DNA of 64,000 nt, from positions 682,001 to 746,000 of the forward strand of contig NZ_BAABHY010000001.1 in assembly GCF_039542345.1 (NCBI RefSeq). The letters are read 5' to 3'. Numbering within the stretch: position 1 is the first letter of the stretch; each line of letters begins with the position of its first letter. Under the pieces are notes generated by a model. That model was not told the DNA's origin. It saw nothing but the letters and a program-made list of their open reading frames with translations, and ran no database searches. The DNA comes from Orbus sasakiae. GTDB lineage: Bacteria > Pseudomonadota > Gammaproteobacteria > Enterobacterales > Orbaceae. This document shows, piece after piece, positions 26,454-35,207 of the stretch. Made by a program: the position numbers and the translations under genes.

Positions 26454-28847
26454 ATGATAAATTGTAATGATTTTAAACTATGGAATGAATTTCTGGCAAT
26501 CTGGCCATTAGACAAAGTCCAAAGCATGCCTATTGATAAATACACTAGCATTGAGGATAAAACGACATTTACATACTGGTTAGAACATTTGCTACGCCCT
26601 TATGGTAGTATTCGGGGAGGCTCAGCAGAAAAATTCGGTATTTTTAAAAAGAAAAATATGGATTCCAATCCTAAATCACATCTAGCGAGCGATGAACATT
26701 ACACATGGAATCTCAAATATGGAAAATCTCCACAAGAAGCATTTGAAAATATTCGCTCATTGATTGTCGAAATTATACAGTGTATTCGTTCAGGAAATAT
26801 CTCAGTAATAGAAAATATTGATTTAGCTTTTACTTTAAAATGGAAAATAGCATTTCATTACCAAAATATTACAAAACCAATCTTAGTGAGTATTTTTAGT
26901 GAAAAAGCACTTCAACATTACTTTCAAGAAAAAACGCTAATGTCTGATGTACTCAATAAATTAGAATACCCGCTAACACAAGATAACTTGATGGCGGTCT
27001 CTTATGATATATACAAAAAATGGATTAGTACGAAAAAAATTACAATTTGGAAATTGTCTCATGGAAAAGAAACTATTTCAGAAGAAGTATTAAATCAACT
27101 TGATAAAGACCTTTTTATGATGATCCATCAAGATACACCAAAATCGCAAGCTAAGAAATTCAAAGATGAAGCTAAAATAGGTGATTTTGTTTATTTGACA
27201 CGTAGCAATAGTGTTTATGCATTAGTACAAATTATTAGTAACTGTGAGCAGGAAAATAATTCCCCTTGGTTAGTTAGGAAATATAAAATAGTTAAAAAGT
27301 TACCAAGACCAATTGTTTATGATGAGGCCTTTAAAAAAGGTTGGACACCCAATTACAACAGTACTTTTTATGAAGTACCAAAAGTAGAATTTTCATCGTT
27401 TGAGTCAAAAATACTAGATTATTTCTTTGGTTACAGTATAGATGAATTAATTGAATTGTCATTTGCTGAACCACATCAAGATAATGACAATCTAATTAAT
27501 GGAAAACTTATGGATAATAAAAAACAATCCTTAAACCAAATATTTTATGGTCCACCTGGAACGGGTAAAACCTATCATACGATTAATACCGCATTAAGTA
27601 TGATTGGTATCGATATTCAAGGAAAAGACCGTCAAACCTTAAAGCAGATTTTTGACGAAAAAGTAGAGGCAGGTCAAATTGTATTTACCACTTTTCATCA
27701 AAGTACATGTTACGAGGATTTTATTGAGGGAATAAAGCCTATATTAGATGATAGTTGCGAACAATCGCAGATTTGTTATCAAATTCAAGAGGGTGTTTTT
27801 AAGCAATTGGCGAATAAGGCCAAAATCGGTAACTTAAGCAAAACACTGAGTATTGATCAGGCAATTGAAAAGTTTAAAGAAATATGTGTAGAGCAAAAGG
27901 TGACATTACAAACCTCAACGTCAAAATTGTTTGATGTGAAATATCATGGCAATACTACATTTAGATGTTATCCTCAAAATTCAATAAATGACGATTTAGG
28001 TAATGGTTATGCAGCCTCAATTAGAAATATTGTCGAATATATCGTCAGTGGTGAATCAAAAACCACCGCCTACAATCCCTCATACGTAAGAGCAATTGGT
28101 GAATATTTAAAATTGAATTATCAATTAGACGTAAATAAACCGTCTAAAGATAAAAAACAGAATTTCGTTCTTATCATAGATGAAATCAACCGTGGTAATG
28201 TTTCACAGATTTTTGGTGAATTAATTACATTGATTGAAGATGATAAACGTTTGGGCAATAGCGAAGCATTAACGGTCACGCTACCTTATAGCAAACAAAA
28301 ATTTGGCGTGCCCAATAATTTATATATCATAGGCACAATGAATACCGCTGATCGTAGTGTTGAAGCATTGGATACTGCATTGCGGCGTCGCTTTTGTTTT
28401 ACAGAAATGCGACCTCAGCCAGCGTTATTAAATGCTGAGCAACACAACTCCACAGAAGTAAAGCAATTTCCTTTAAACGAGATTTTAAGCACGATCAATA
28501 AACGGCTTGAAATTTTGCTTGATCGGGATCATCAAATTGGCCACAGCTATTTTATGAATATACAACATCTCGATGAATTGTGCGATGTGTTTAACAATAA
28601 CGTTATTCCATTACTGCAAGAATACTTCTTTAATGATTACGCTAAAATTGGTTTGGTATTAGGTAATGGTTTTGTAGAAAAAATAAATATTGACACTCAT
28701 CAAAACAACATATTTGCTGAATTTGATGATGAACACGATACGGCTTATCAATATCAAGATAAAATTGTTTATCGATTAAATAAAATTGCACCCGATACTT
28801 TATCGAAGGCTTTATCATCATTATTACATCGTAACATTAAACAATAA
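26454..28847 (+). CDS. mcrB: McrB-type AAA+ GTPase of a McrBC modification-dependent restriction system
   Basis: 797 residues. The C-terminal half is a McrB AAA+ motor: Walker A FYGPPGTGKT (about residues 364-373), Walker B VLIIDEINRGNVSQIFGEL (about 573 on), and the McrB signature MNTADRSVEALDTALRRRF (about 629 on), which replaces the usual sensor region and marks GTP-using family members. The N-terminal 340 residues differ from E. coli McrB. They include a segment EAKIGDFVYLTRSNSVYALVQI that looks like a PUA/EVE-type modified-base reader (tentative). McrBC cuts DNA with modified cytosine. The gene starts 10 bases after hsdR and is 1 base from mcrC, so the defence genes form one transcription unit. 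It is more AT-rich than hsdR. Confidence 0.92.
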   Translation: MINCNDFKLWNEFLAIWPLDKVQSMPIDKYTSIEDKTTFTYWLEHLLRPYGSIRGGSAEKFGIFKKKNMDSNPKSHLASDEHYTWNLKYGKSPQEAFENIRSLIVEIIQCIRSGNISVIENIDLAFTLKWKIAFHYQNITKPILVSIFSEKALQHYFQEKTLMSDVLNKLEYPLTQDNLMAVSYDIYKKWISTKKITIWKLSHGKETISEEVLNQLDKDLFMMIHQDTPKSQAKKFKDEAKIGDFVYLTRSNSVYALVQIISNCEQENNSPWLVRKYKIVKKLPRPIVYDEAFKKGWTPNYNSTFYEVPKVEFSSFESKILDYFFGYSIDELIELSFAEPHQDNDNLINGKLMDNKKQSLNQIFYGPPGTGKTYHTINTALSMIGIDIQGKDRQTLKQIFDEKVEAGQIVFTTFHQSTCYEDFIEGIKPILDDSCEQSQICYQIQEGVFKQLANKAKIGNLSKTLSIDQAIEKFKEICVEQKVTLQTSTSKLFDVKYHGNTTFRCYPQNSINDDLGNGYAASIRNIVEYIVSGESKTTAYNPSYVRAIGEYLKLNYQLDVNKPSKDKKQNFVLIIDEINRGNVSQIFGELITLIEDDKRLGNSEALTVTLPYSKQKFGVPNNLYIIGTMNTADRSVEALDTALRRRFCFTEMRPQPALLNAEQHNSTEVKQFPLNEILSTINKRLEILLDRDHQIGHSYFMNIQHLDELCDVFNNNVIPLLQEYFFNDYAKIGLVLGNGFVEKINIDTHQNNIFAEFDDEHDTAYQYQDKIVYRLNKIAPDTLSKALSSLLHRNIKQ

Positions 28848-28848
28848 T

Positions 28849-30129
28849 ATGAAAAAAATCATTCGGGTTTTTGAACATCAAACATTAAAAGTAAATCGCG
28901 ATGCTGATTTTAGCCAGTCAGATCTCGAAGCATTGCAGCATTACTATGGTGAAAAGGGGGTGCCTTATTACACTTTAATTCATCATGGAGTGCGTTTTAA
29001 TCAATATGTTGGTGTTATTCAAGTTGGTAATTTAATGATTGAAGTTTTACCAAAATTAGATAAACCAAGCGGTTATGATAGCGAAAGCAATAAAACGGTT
29101 TGGCTAAAAATCCTGATTGATATGTTACTGTTAACCACATCGATAGAGGCAAAAATAACAAGTACTGCCGATTTAAATTTAAAAGCAAATTCAATTTTAG
29201 ATGTTTACTTTGCATTATTTGTTAAAGAAGTTGAGTCTTTATTACATCAAGGATTAATTAAACAATATCACAATCAACAGGACAATATACCGCGGTTAAA
29301 AGGGCGCTTAAACTTGACTAAGCACATTGCTTACAACCACACCCATAAAGAACGATTTTTTGTTGAATATACCGTTTATGATACCCACAATATCTATAAT
29401 CAAATCATTTACAAAACGCTCAAATTACTGAGTCAGCTAAACCATAATCCTCACTTAACTTCACGTATCAATACAATCTTATTTAACTTTCCTGAAATGA
29501 TGGATTGTTATGTGGATGACATGACTTTTAATAAAATTCGTTATCATCGTAAAAATCATGCTTATCAACCCGCATTAATGATTGCAAAACTGTTGTTACT
29601 TAACTATCATCCAGATGTTACCAAAGGCTGCAATTCTGTTTTATCCCTCATGTTTGATATGAACCAATTATGGGAAAAGTTTGTATTAGTGAGTTTACAG
29701 CGGTGTAATAAACATCCGAATCTTCAAATTAAAGCCCAGTTACCATCATTATTTTGGCAGTCTAGTACTGATGGTAATCATCGTACTACAATCAAAGCCG
29801 ATATTGTCATCCATCACCATGATTTGAAAAACACGTACCAGTTTGTTGTCGATACTAAATGGAAATGTCCCAATTATTTGAAACCATCAAGTGCAGATTT
29901 GCATCAACTTCATACTTATCATTATTATTATGGCGCAGACAAAGTCGCGTTATTTTACCCTTCATCATCTATCAAAAAAAATATTGACGGGTGCTATATC
30001 AATACAGAGCAAGATCCTAATAAAATATGCAGTTTATTATTTCTGCACATCACTGAAAATAATTACAATATACGTGAATGGCAAGAACATATTTATCAAA
30101 AAATTGTGACATGGTGTGGCATTCAGTAA
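28849..30129 (+). CDS. mcrC: McrC nuclease subunit
   Basis: 426 residues from the ATG at 28849, one base after the mcrB stop. The frame extends further upstream inside mcrB, but that part is only an overlap. McrC motifs: N-terminal KIIRVFEHQTLKV, GVIQVGNLMIEVLPKL, the middle GRLNLTKHI, and the PD-(D/E)xK nuclease site with ADIVI and VVDTKWK (about residues 315-340). McrC binds the McrB ring, stimulates GTP hydrolysis and cleaves DNA. No intrinsic terminator is obvious; the next sequence is a decayed transposase. Confidence 0.92.
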   Translation: MKKIIRVFEHQTLKVNRDADFSQSDLEALQHYYGEKGVPYYTLIHHGVRFNQYVGVIQVGNLMIEVLPKLDKPSGYDSESNKTVWLKILIDMLLLTTSIEAKITSTADLNLKANSILDVYFALFVKEVESLLHQGLIKQYHNQQDNIPRLKGRLNLTKHIAYNHTHKERFFVEYTVYDTHNIYNQIIYKTLKLLSQLNHNPHLTSRINTILFNFPEMMDCYVDDMTFNKIRYHRKNHAYQPALMIAKLLLLNYHPDVTKGCNSVLSLMFDMNQLWEKFVLVSLQRCNKHPNLQIKAQLPSLFWQSSTDGNHRTTIKADIVIHHHDLKNTYQFVVDTKWKCPNYLKPSSADLHQLHTYHYYYGADKVALFYPSSSIKKNIDGCYINTEQDPNKICSLLFLHITENNYNIREWQEHIYQKIVTWCGIQ

Positions 30130-30284
30130 TATTGCAATTGAAATAATGACATAGTTATTTGGTATAAAATACCGTTAAGTCTTGTTACACAAAGATGGTT
30201 TAATTTTTTAGTGGCAAGAAGGATATTCATCATTTTACCTGATATGTTTGACATGGTGTTTGATTGTACTTTGCGTTTAAATTC

Positions 30285-30543
30285 ACCCAAATAATGGGCT
30301 AGAATGTGCAGAGCACAAGACGGTTTCCCAGGCATTATCACGCCAATATGACTTTGCTCACCCGTATTCGCCGTGAAAGCGAGGAACGCATGAAAATACC
30401 CATGATTTAATCCGGCAGTATTTTCCTAAAAAGGCAGATTTTACAAATCTCAATGAATTGGTTAAATCACCTAGCCAGAAAGCGGCTAGGCTTCAAAACA
30501 CCCTATGAAGTCTTTTCTAAAAAGGCATTCGCACTTGGTTTTT
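30285..30543 (+). pseudogene. Remnant of an IS30-family transposase, 3' part
   Basis: Reading the gap after mcrC codon by codon gives a C-terminal IS30-type transposase. The pieces are NNGLECAEHKTVSQAL, FAHPYSP then a TGA where the family has tryptophan, KRGTHENTHDLIRQYFPKKA, and after a frameshift near 30465 HLARKRLGFKTPYEVF, ending GF-stop. The order DNG..EH, HPYSxW..RGxxENxxxLIRQYFPK, RxRKxLGFKTPxEVF is diagnostic of the DDE IS30 family. The DNG aspartate is an asparagine here. With a stop, a frameshift and no N-terminal half it is dead. No intact terminal repeats were found. It marks the right edge of the defence island. Confidence 0.8.
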
Positions 30544-30720
30544 GAATTCATCATGAGTTTTTACACTATAATTGCCTATTACAACACTTTGTTAACGAAA
30601 ACAGCTTGTTAAATATACCATTCCCTACATTACTATGTTGGATGTGGTCGTTATTTGATTTCGTGCTTATTACCTTTTCATCAACTTAATATAAACGAAA
30701 ACGTCTAACTTCAATAAGTC

Positions 30721-33141
30721 TCACATCCGATTCAAGCGTCCTGTTAATAATTGTTTACTCAATACATAACCGATAAAAGAAAATGCCCCACCACTGATCA
30801 GCGGTACACAGAACCAATTCATGATATTCGGTTGCCATGGGAATTTAAACACATAAGTTTGTAGACTATATAGCGCAATTTCAGCACCTATTACGGCAAT
30901 AAGGCCAGAAATCAAACCAATAATAAAAAACTCAATGAATAATGTGGCATTTAACAAACGCAATTTAGCGCCAAGTATACGGTAAACTCTGAGCTCAAGT
31001 CGTCGTTGTTGCATACCGACTTGTAGCTGAGCGACTAACAGTAAAACACCACAGATCAATACCAGTATCACAATCAACTGTAATGTTGAGGTGATCTGAT
31101 TAATTAATGAGGATATTTGTGTTAATACCGTGGTGAGATCCATTAACATTACCATCGGATAAAGTCGATTAAATTCAGCAAGTAGTTGAGGATTACTTGG
31201 TGATTTAAAGCTAGTAAAGCCATATTGAGGCTGTTGAGATAACGTCTGCTGATCAAACATAAAAACAAAATTAGGTTTTAAACTTTGCCAATCAACCGTT
31301 CGTAAGCTACTGACCGTTGCTGTAAAGGGCATTGCATTACCGATGAAAGTTAATTTATCCCCCAATTTGATATTGAGTTCTTGTGCTTGTACAACCGAAA
31401 CTGACACTTCCCCCATCTTTGGCGGCCAGCTACCTTCAACAATCGGATTATAAGGGGCAGGATCAGCATACCATGTGAGATTCAGTTCACGGCTCGTTGT
31501 GCCATAACCCGGTTGTCCCTCTTGGATTAACTCTTTAACTGGGTGTTGATTAATGTCGGTGAGCCTTGCTCGCACAATCGGAAAATTATGACCGAGCGTA
31601 ATTGATTTTTGATTAAAAAAGTGTTCAATATCGTCAAATTGTGCGGGGGGGATATTGAATACAAAATAATTGGGACTATCGTCTGGTAAAGAGGTTTGCC
31701 AACTGTCTAATAGACCCCCACGAATTGAGACTAGCAGTGTCAATAACATTAACGAGAGTGAAAAGGTTGCAAACTGGCTGAGTGTACTGATTCTGCTGCG
31801 TAATAAACGATTGAGTGCTAAGCGTAACGCCAAATGTTTAGTCATGATTACACGTAATACGGCAAGGCCACCCCATCCAATAATACCAAGTGCAAATCCT
31901 AACACGGCTATGCCCAATAATAATGACCACCAAACGGGATTGAATCCTACAATGATTAATAGTAAAGAAATAAAAATCAATAGTGTGATTGGTAAGTAAT
32001 ATCGCAGTGGCCAACGTGACGCTTTTGCATCACTGCGTAATACGCGTAGTGGTGGGGTAGAGAGTAGTTGCAAGTAAGGTCTTATACCAATTACACCGGA
32101 GATAACAAATAATAATGCCGCACTATTGAGCCACGGTTGTATTCCTGCTTGAGGTAAGTTAGCAGGGAGAACGTCCTTAAGTAGATACAGTAATAATGTT
32201 TCAAGACTTAGGCCAAAAACAGTACCGATAAAGATTGCAATGAGCAAAATGATTACCCATTGCCCAACCACAATTTTGGTTAATGTTTGTCGATTCGCCC
32301 CTAATGTTTTTAATATGGCAATTAAATCATAACGGGTTCGACAATAATGATTCATTGCCACTACAATTGCTGTTGTGGCTAAAACAATCACTAACATTGA
32401 TGATAAAACTAAAAATAGTTTTGCTCTCTCTAGTGTTTGATTCAGTGCACCATTACCCGATTCATCTAATGTCACCCAGCGCTGATCAATGCGTAGATTG
32501 GACGTAGCAAGATGATCCAATTGTGTGAGCGCATTTAACGTACCTTTAAACATTGTTCGGTAAGTTAATCGGCTCCCCGGTTGTATTGCGCCCGTTTTAG
32601 CCGCATCATCAAGGCGGATTAATGCGCGTGGCGCAAGTTGAAAAGCATTAAATCTGGCATCAGGTTCTTCAATTAATATGCCACTAATCGTGAACGTGTC
32701 ATCGCCAACATCAATATCATCACCAATATTAGCGCCTAATTGTATTAATAAGCGATTTTCAACAAAAATATGATTGGCTGTTAAGGGAATTTGTGGATCA
32801 GTTAGCAGTTTGCCATACAATGGGTAGTGGCTGTCAACCGCTTTTATATCAGTGAGTTGCAATTGGTCTTGGTGATAAATCATCGTTGAAAAGTTGATCT
32901 GTTGACTGACTTCAAGACGGTTATCTTGAGCAACGGCGAGCCAGTTATCATCAATTGGATAAGAACCACGAAGTACGCGATCGCCGGTCAAGACTTCTCG
33001 ATTTTGTTGGCCAAGTCCTTGCAAAATACGATCATTAATATTACCCAGTGAAAAGGCTGTTGCAAAAGCCAGTATCAATGAAAAACATACAATGATCAAA
33101 GATGATGATGTTAATTCTCGTCGAAACCATTGCCAAATCAC
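30721..33141 (-). CDS. ybbP: YbbP-type ABC transporter permease
   Basis: 806 residues, matching E. coli YbbP (804). A long N-terminal membrane anchor (residues about 12-32) is followed by a periplasmic domain, a cluster of membrane segments around 235-450, a second periplasmic domain (about 470-680) and three C-terminal segments. This is a duplicated FtsX/MacB fold. A tight motif is LKTLGANRQTLTKIVVGQW, repeated at the end as YRILGAKLRLLNATLF. It pairs with YbbA 41 bases upstream. The ybbA-ybbP pair divergent from tesA is a conserved arrangement, and the pair probably acts on lipids or lipoproteins, but the substrate is unproven. Confidence 0.93.
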   Translation of the reverse strand: MIWQWFRRELTSSSLIIVCFSLILAFATAFSLGNINDRILQGLGQQNREVLTGDRVLRGSYPIDDNWLAVAQDNRLEVSQQINFSTMIYHQDQLQLTDIKAVDSHYPLYGKLLTDPQIPLTANHIFVENRLLIQLGANIGDDIDVGDDTFTISGILIEEPDARFNAFQLAPRALIRLDDAAKTGAIQPGSRLTYRTMFKGTLNALTQLDHLATSNLRIDQRWVTLDESGNGALNQTLERAKLFLVLSSMLVIVLATTAIVVAMNHYCRTRYDLIAILKTLGANRQTLTKIVVGQWVIILLIAIFIGTVFGLSLETLLLYLLKDVLPANLPQAGIQPWLNSAALLFVISGVIGIRPYLQLLSTPPLRVLRSDAKASRWPLRYYLPITLLIFISLLLIIVGFNPVWWSLLLGIAVLGFALGIIGWGGLAVLRVIMTKHLALRLALNRLLRSRISTLSQFATFSLSLMLLTLLVSIRGGLLDSWQTSLPDDSPNYFVFNIPPAQFDDIEHFFNQKSITLGHNFPIVRARLTDINQHPVKELIQEGQPGYGTTSRELNLTWYADPAPYNPIVEGSWPPKMGEVSVSVVQAQELNIKLGDKLTFIGNAMPFTATVSSLRTVDWQSLKPNFVFMFDQQTLSQQPQYGFTSFKSPSNPQLLAEFNRLYPMVMLMDLTTVLTQISSLINQITSTLQLIVILVLICGVLLLVAQLQVGMQQRRLELRVYRILGAKLRLLNATLFIEFFIIGLISGLIAVIGAEIALYSLQTYVFKFPWQPNIMNWFCVPLISGGAFSFIGYVLSKQLLTGRLNRM

Positions 33142-33182
33142 GTTATATTCCTTCTATTGGGTCAAATCAATTGCTTGTGTAT

Positions 33183-33887
33183 TTATACTGTCACAGCGTG
33201 TAATTGGCCATCAATTAATTGATATTGCTTTTCACAGCGTGCTGCCAATCCAAGATCATGGGTAACGAGCACCAATGTTGTGGCATAATCTTGGTTGAGT
33301 GAAAAAAGTAAATCGATAATGTAATCACCGGTTTTCCGGTCCAAATTACCAGTAGGTTCATCAGCAAATAAAATTTTAGGACGACCGCTAAATGCACGCG
33401 CTAAGGCCACGCGTTGCTGCTCACCGCCAGAAAGCTGCGAGGGTAAGTGATTTAAGCGTTGGCCCAAACCAAGCTTGGTCAACAAGTCCTTTGCATCTCG
33501 ACGGGTTGTTATATCTTGCTCACCACGAAGGAGTGCGGGAAGTTGGACGTTTTCAAGAGCCGTTAGCGTTGGGACAAGCATAAACGATTGAAAAACAAAA
33601 CCGACAGCATCCGAACGTAATTCAGCGCGCTGATCTTCATTCAGATTCGACAAATTTTTACCTAATAAATATGCATCACCACTAGAAGCATTATCTAAGC
33701 CAGCAAGGATCCCCAATAATGTTGATTTTCCAGAACCCGACTCACCGATTAAGGCAACCGTTTGTGAATATTTGACATTCATATTAATATCAGTAAGTAT
33801 GGTTAACTTGCTTTCATTTTCACCAACGGTTTTTGTGATATGCTCAACAGAAAGAATATTGTCTTGCGATTGCAAATGTTTAGGCAC
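33183..33887 (-). CDS. ybbA: YbbA-type ABC transporter ATP-binding protein
   Basis: 234 residues (E. coli YbbA 228). Walker A is GESGSGKST, the Q-loop is FVFQSFML, the signature is LSGGEQQRVALARAFSGRP and Walker B is ILFADEPTGNLD, followed by the switch His in VTHD. It belongs to the LolD/MacB class of ATPases. The start is GTG at 33887, inside the first codons of the divergent tesA, so the two genes overlap head to head by 12 bases and their promoters must lie within each other's coding sequence. Confidence 0.94.
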   Translation of the reverse strand: MPKHLQSQDNILSVEHITKTVGENESKLTILTDINMNVKYSQTVALIGESGSGKSTLLGILAGLDNASSGDAYLLGKNLSNLNEDQRAELRSDAVGFVFQSFMLVPTLTALENVQLPALLRGEQDITTRRDAKDLLTKLGLGQRLNHLPSQLSGGEQQRVALARAFSGRPKILFADEPTGNLDRKTGDYIIDLLFSLNQDYATTLVLVTHDLGLAARCEKQYQLIDGQLHAVTV

Positions 33888-34484
33888 GCATTACTCCTTT
33901 TAATGTTAGGACTCTTTTCAATGAATACTTTTGCCGCCAATACGTTATTGATTTTAGGAGACAGCTTAAGTGCGGGTTATCAATTACCTGCCGATACCAT
34001 CTGGGCTAATCGCATAAAACAGCAGTGGCAAGAACTTGAGAATCCGATTAATGTTATTAATGCTAGTATTAGTGGTGACACGGTCGCTCAAGGTTATGCA
34101 AGACTGCCAGAGCAATTGAAGCAGCATCAACCTAAATGGGTTCTTATTGAACTTGGTGCTAATGATGGCTTAAGAGGCTATCAACCCGCACAAATTAAAC
34201 AACAATTATCTGAACTCATTACAATGATAGAAGCTCACAATGCAATACCGATATTGATGCAAATATACGTTCCACCCAATTATGGTAAACGATATAGTGA
34301 TGCTTTTATAGCAATTTATCCAACATTAGCCAAGGAACGACAAATTTCTGTGATTCCCTTTTTCTTAGCTGATGTCATAACTAAGCCACAATGGATGTTA
34401 GCGGATGGCATTCACCCTAATGCTGATGCACAGCCCTTTATCGCTCAGTGGATGAGTCAGCATCTTCTACCGATCCTAAAATGA
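33876..34484 (+). CDS. tesA: Multifunctional acyl-CoA thioesterase I / lysophospholipase L1
   Basis: 202 residues from the ATG at 33876; an in-frame start at 33840 lies deeper in ybbA. A Sec signal peptide (MFRHALLLLMLGLFSMNTFA) precedes the SGNH-hydrolase block LLILGDSLSAGY (Ser30), then SGDTVAQG, GANDGLRG and the catalytic DGIHPN. TesA is periplasmic and hydrolyses acyl-CoA, lysophospholipids and some esters. It is divergent from and overlaps ybbA, the conserved arrangement in enteric bacteria. Confidence 0.95.
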   Translation: MFRHALLLLMLGLFSMNTFAANTLLILGDSLSAGYQLPADTIWANRIKQQWQELENPINVINASISGDTVAQGYARLPEQLKQHQPKWVLIELGANDGLRGYQPAQIKQQLSELITMIEAHNAIPILMQIYVPPNYGKRYSDAFIAIYPTLAKERQISVIPFFLADVITKPQWMLADGIHPNADAQPFIAQWMSQHLLPILK

Positions 34485-35207
34485 TGATAATATTGGGTTG
34501 TCATCACTATTTTGCTATCAATTTAGTCAAAACGACCCATTGATCATTTCGATTAAAATACCACGATAATTTATTGAAATCCGCCATTTTGGTACAGATT
34601 GGATTTATTTCTTACATAATGCTTGCTTATGAGTTAATAGCATTGTGTTTGTAATTTAATCTAAATGTGTATTTTTAAATCGGCAGCAACGACTTTAAAT
34701 AATTTATCTATTAATGTATATATTCAACAGCCAGTAACTTCATTAATTGCTATTATAATCATTTGGTTAGATATAAAATTACCTAATCACAGGTCTGCCT
34801 ATTTTCTAGGAAGTGATTTTTGTATAAAAATCAACCAAACTATCTTTTCAAATGTAAAATATTGAATCAATTGCCTTTATTTTATTGCAAATATATTTTT
34901 TAAGCTTAAAATTCGCTGGTTAAAAATTGTTATGTCACAGCTTATATGATTAAGTCAGGGGATTTAACATTTTAACAACTTATTAAATCATTAAACAAAA
35001 CCGGAGGGCCGAAAGATATACAAAAATTTGTAGAATCTCGGCATTGATAAACACGACATTACTGTAAGATTAAAAGAACAGAGAAGATTGATTTAGAACG
35101 TTATATTACAAGCGTTCTAGGGCAAATGTATCATTAGGTGGATAGTTAGCATTCAATAACGCGTTACTTTTATTTCCACAGTAGAACTTTTTAAACAGGG
35201 GTTTGAC
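34485..35207 (+). other. AT-rich intergenic region upstream of dat
   Basis: About 720 bases without a supported gene. A 66-codon frame (34665-34865) has no ribosome site and an unnatural composition. Around 34995-35090 short peptide-like stretches occur in two frames (GGPKDIQKFVES, then DKHDITVRLKEQ), which may be the worn end of a former gene, but I cannot name it. A perfect inverted repeat lies at 35094-35119. Confidence 0.4.
35094..35119. promoter_or_regulatory. Inverted repeat upstream of dat-ddc
   Basis: TAGAACG and CGTTCTA, perfect 7-bp arms with a 12-base spacer, about 90 bases upstream of the dat start codon. It is a candidate operator for the diaminopropane operon. It lacks a T tail, so it is not a terminator. 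Confidence 0.4.

Noticed and set aside
30123..30341. 72-codon antisense frame downstream of mcrC
   Set aside because: Overlaps the IS30 remnant, which is read clearly on the + strand.
34665..34865. 66-codon frame on the + strand upstream of dat
   Set aside because: No ribosome site and no recognisable protein features; likely chance in AT-rich sequence.
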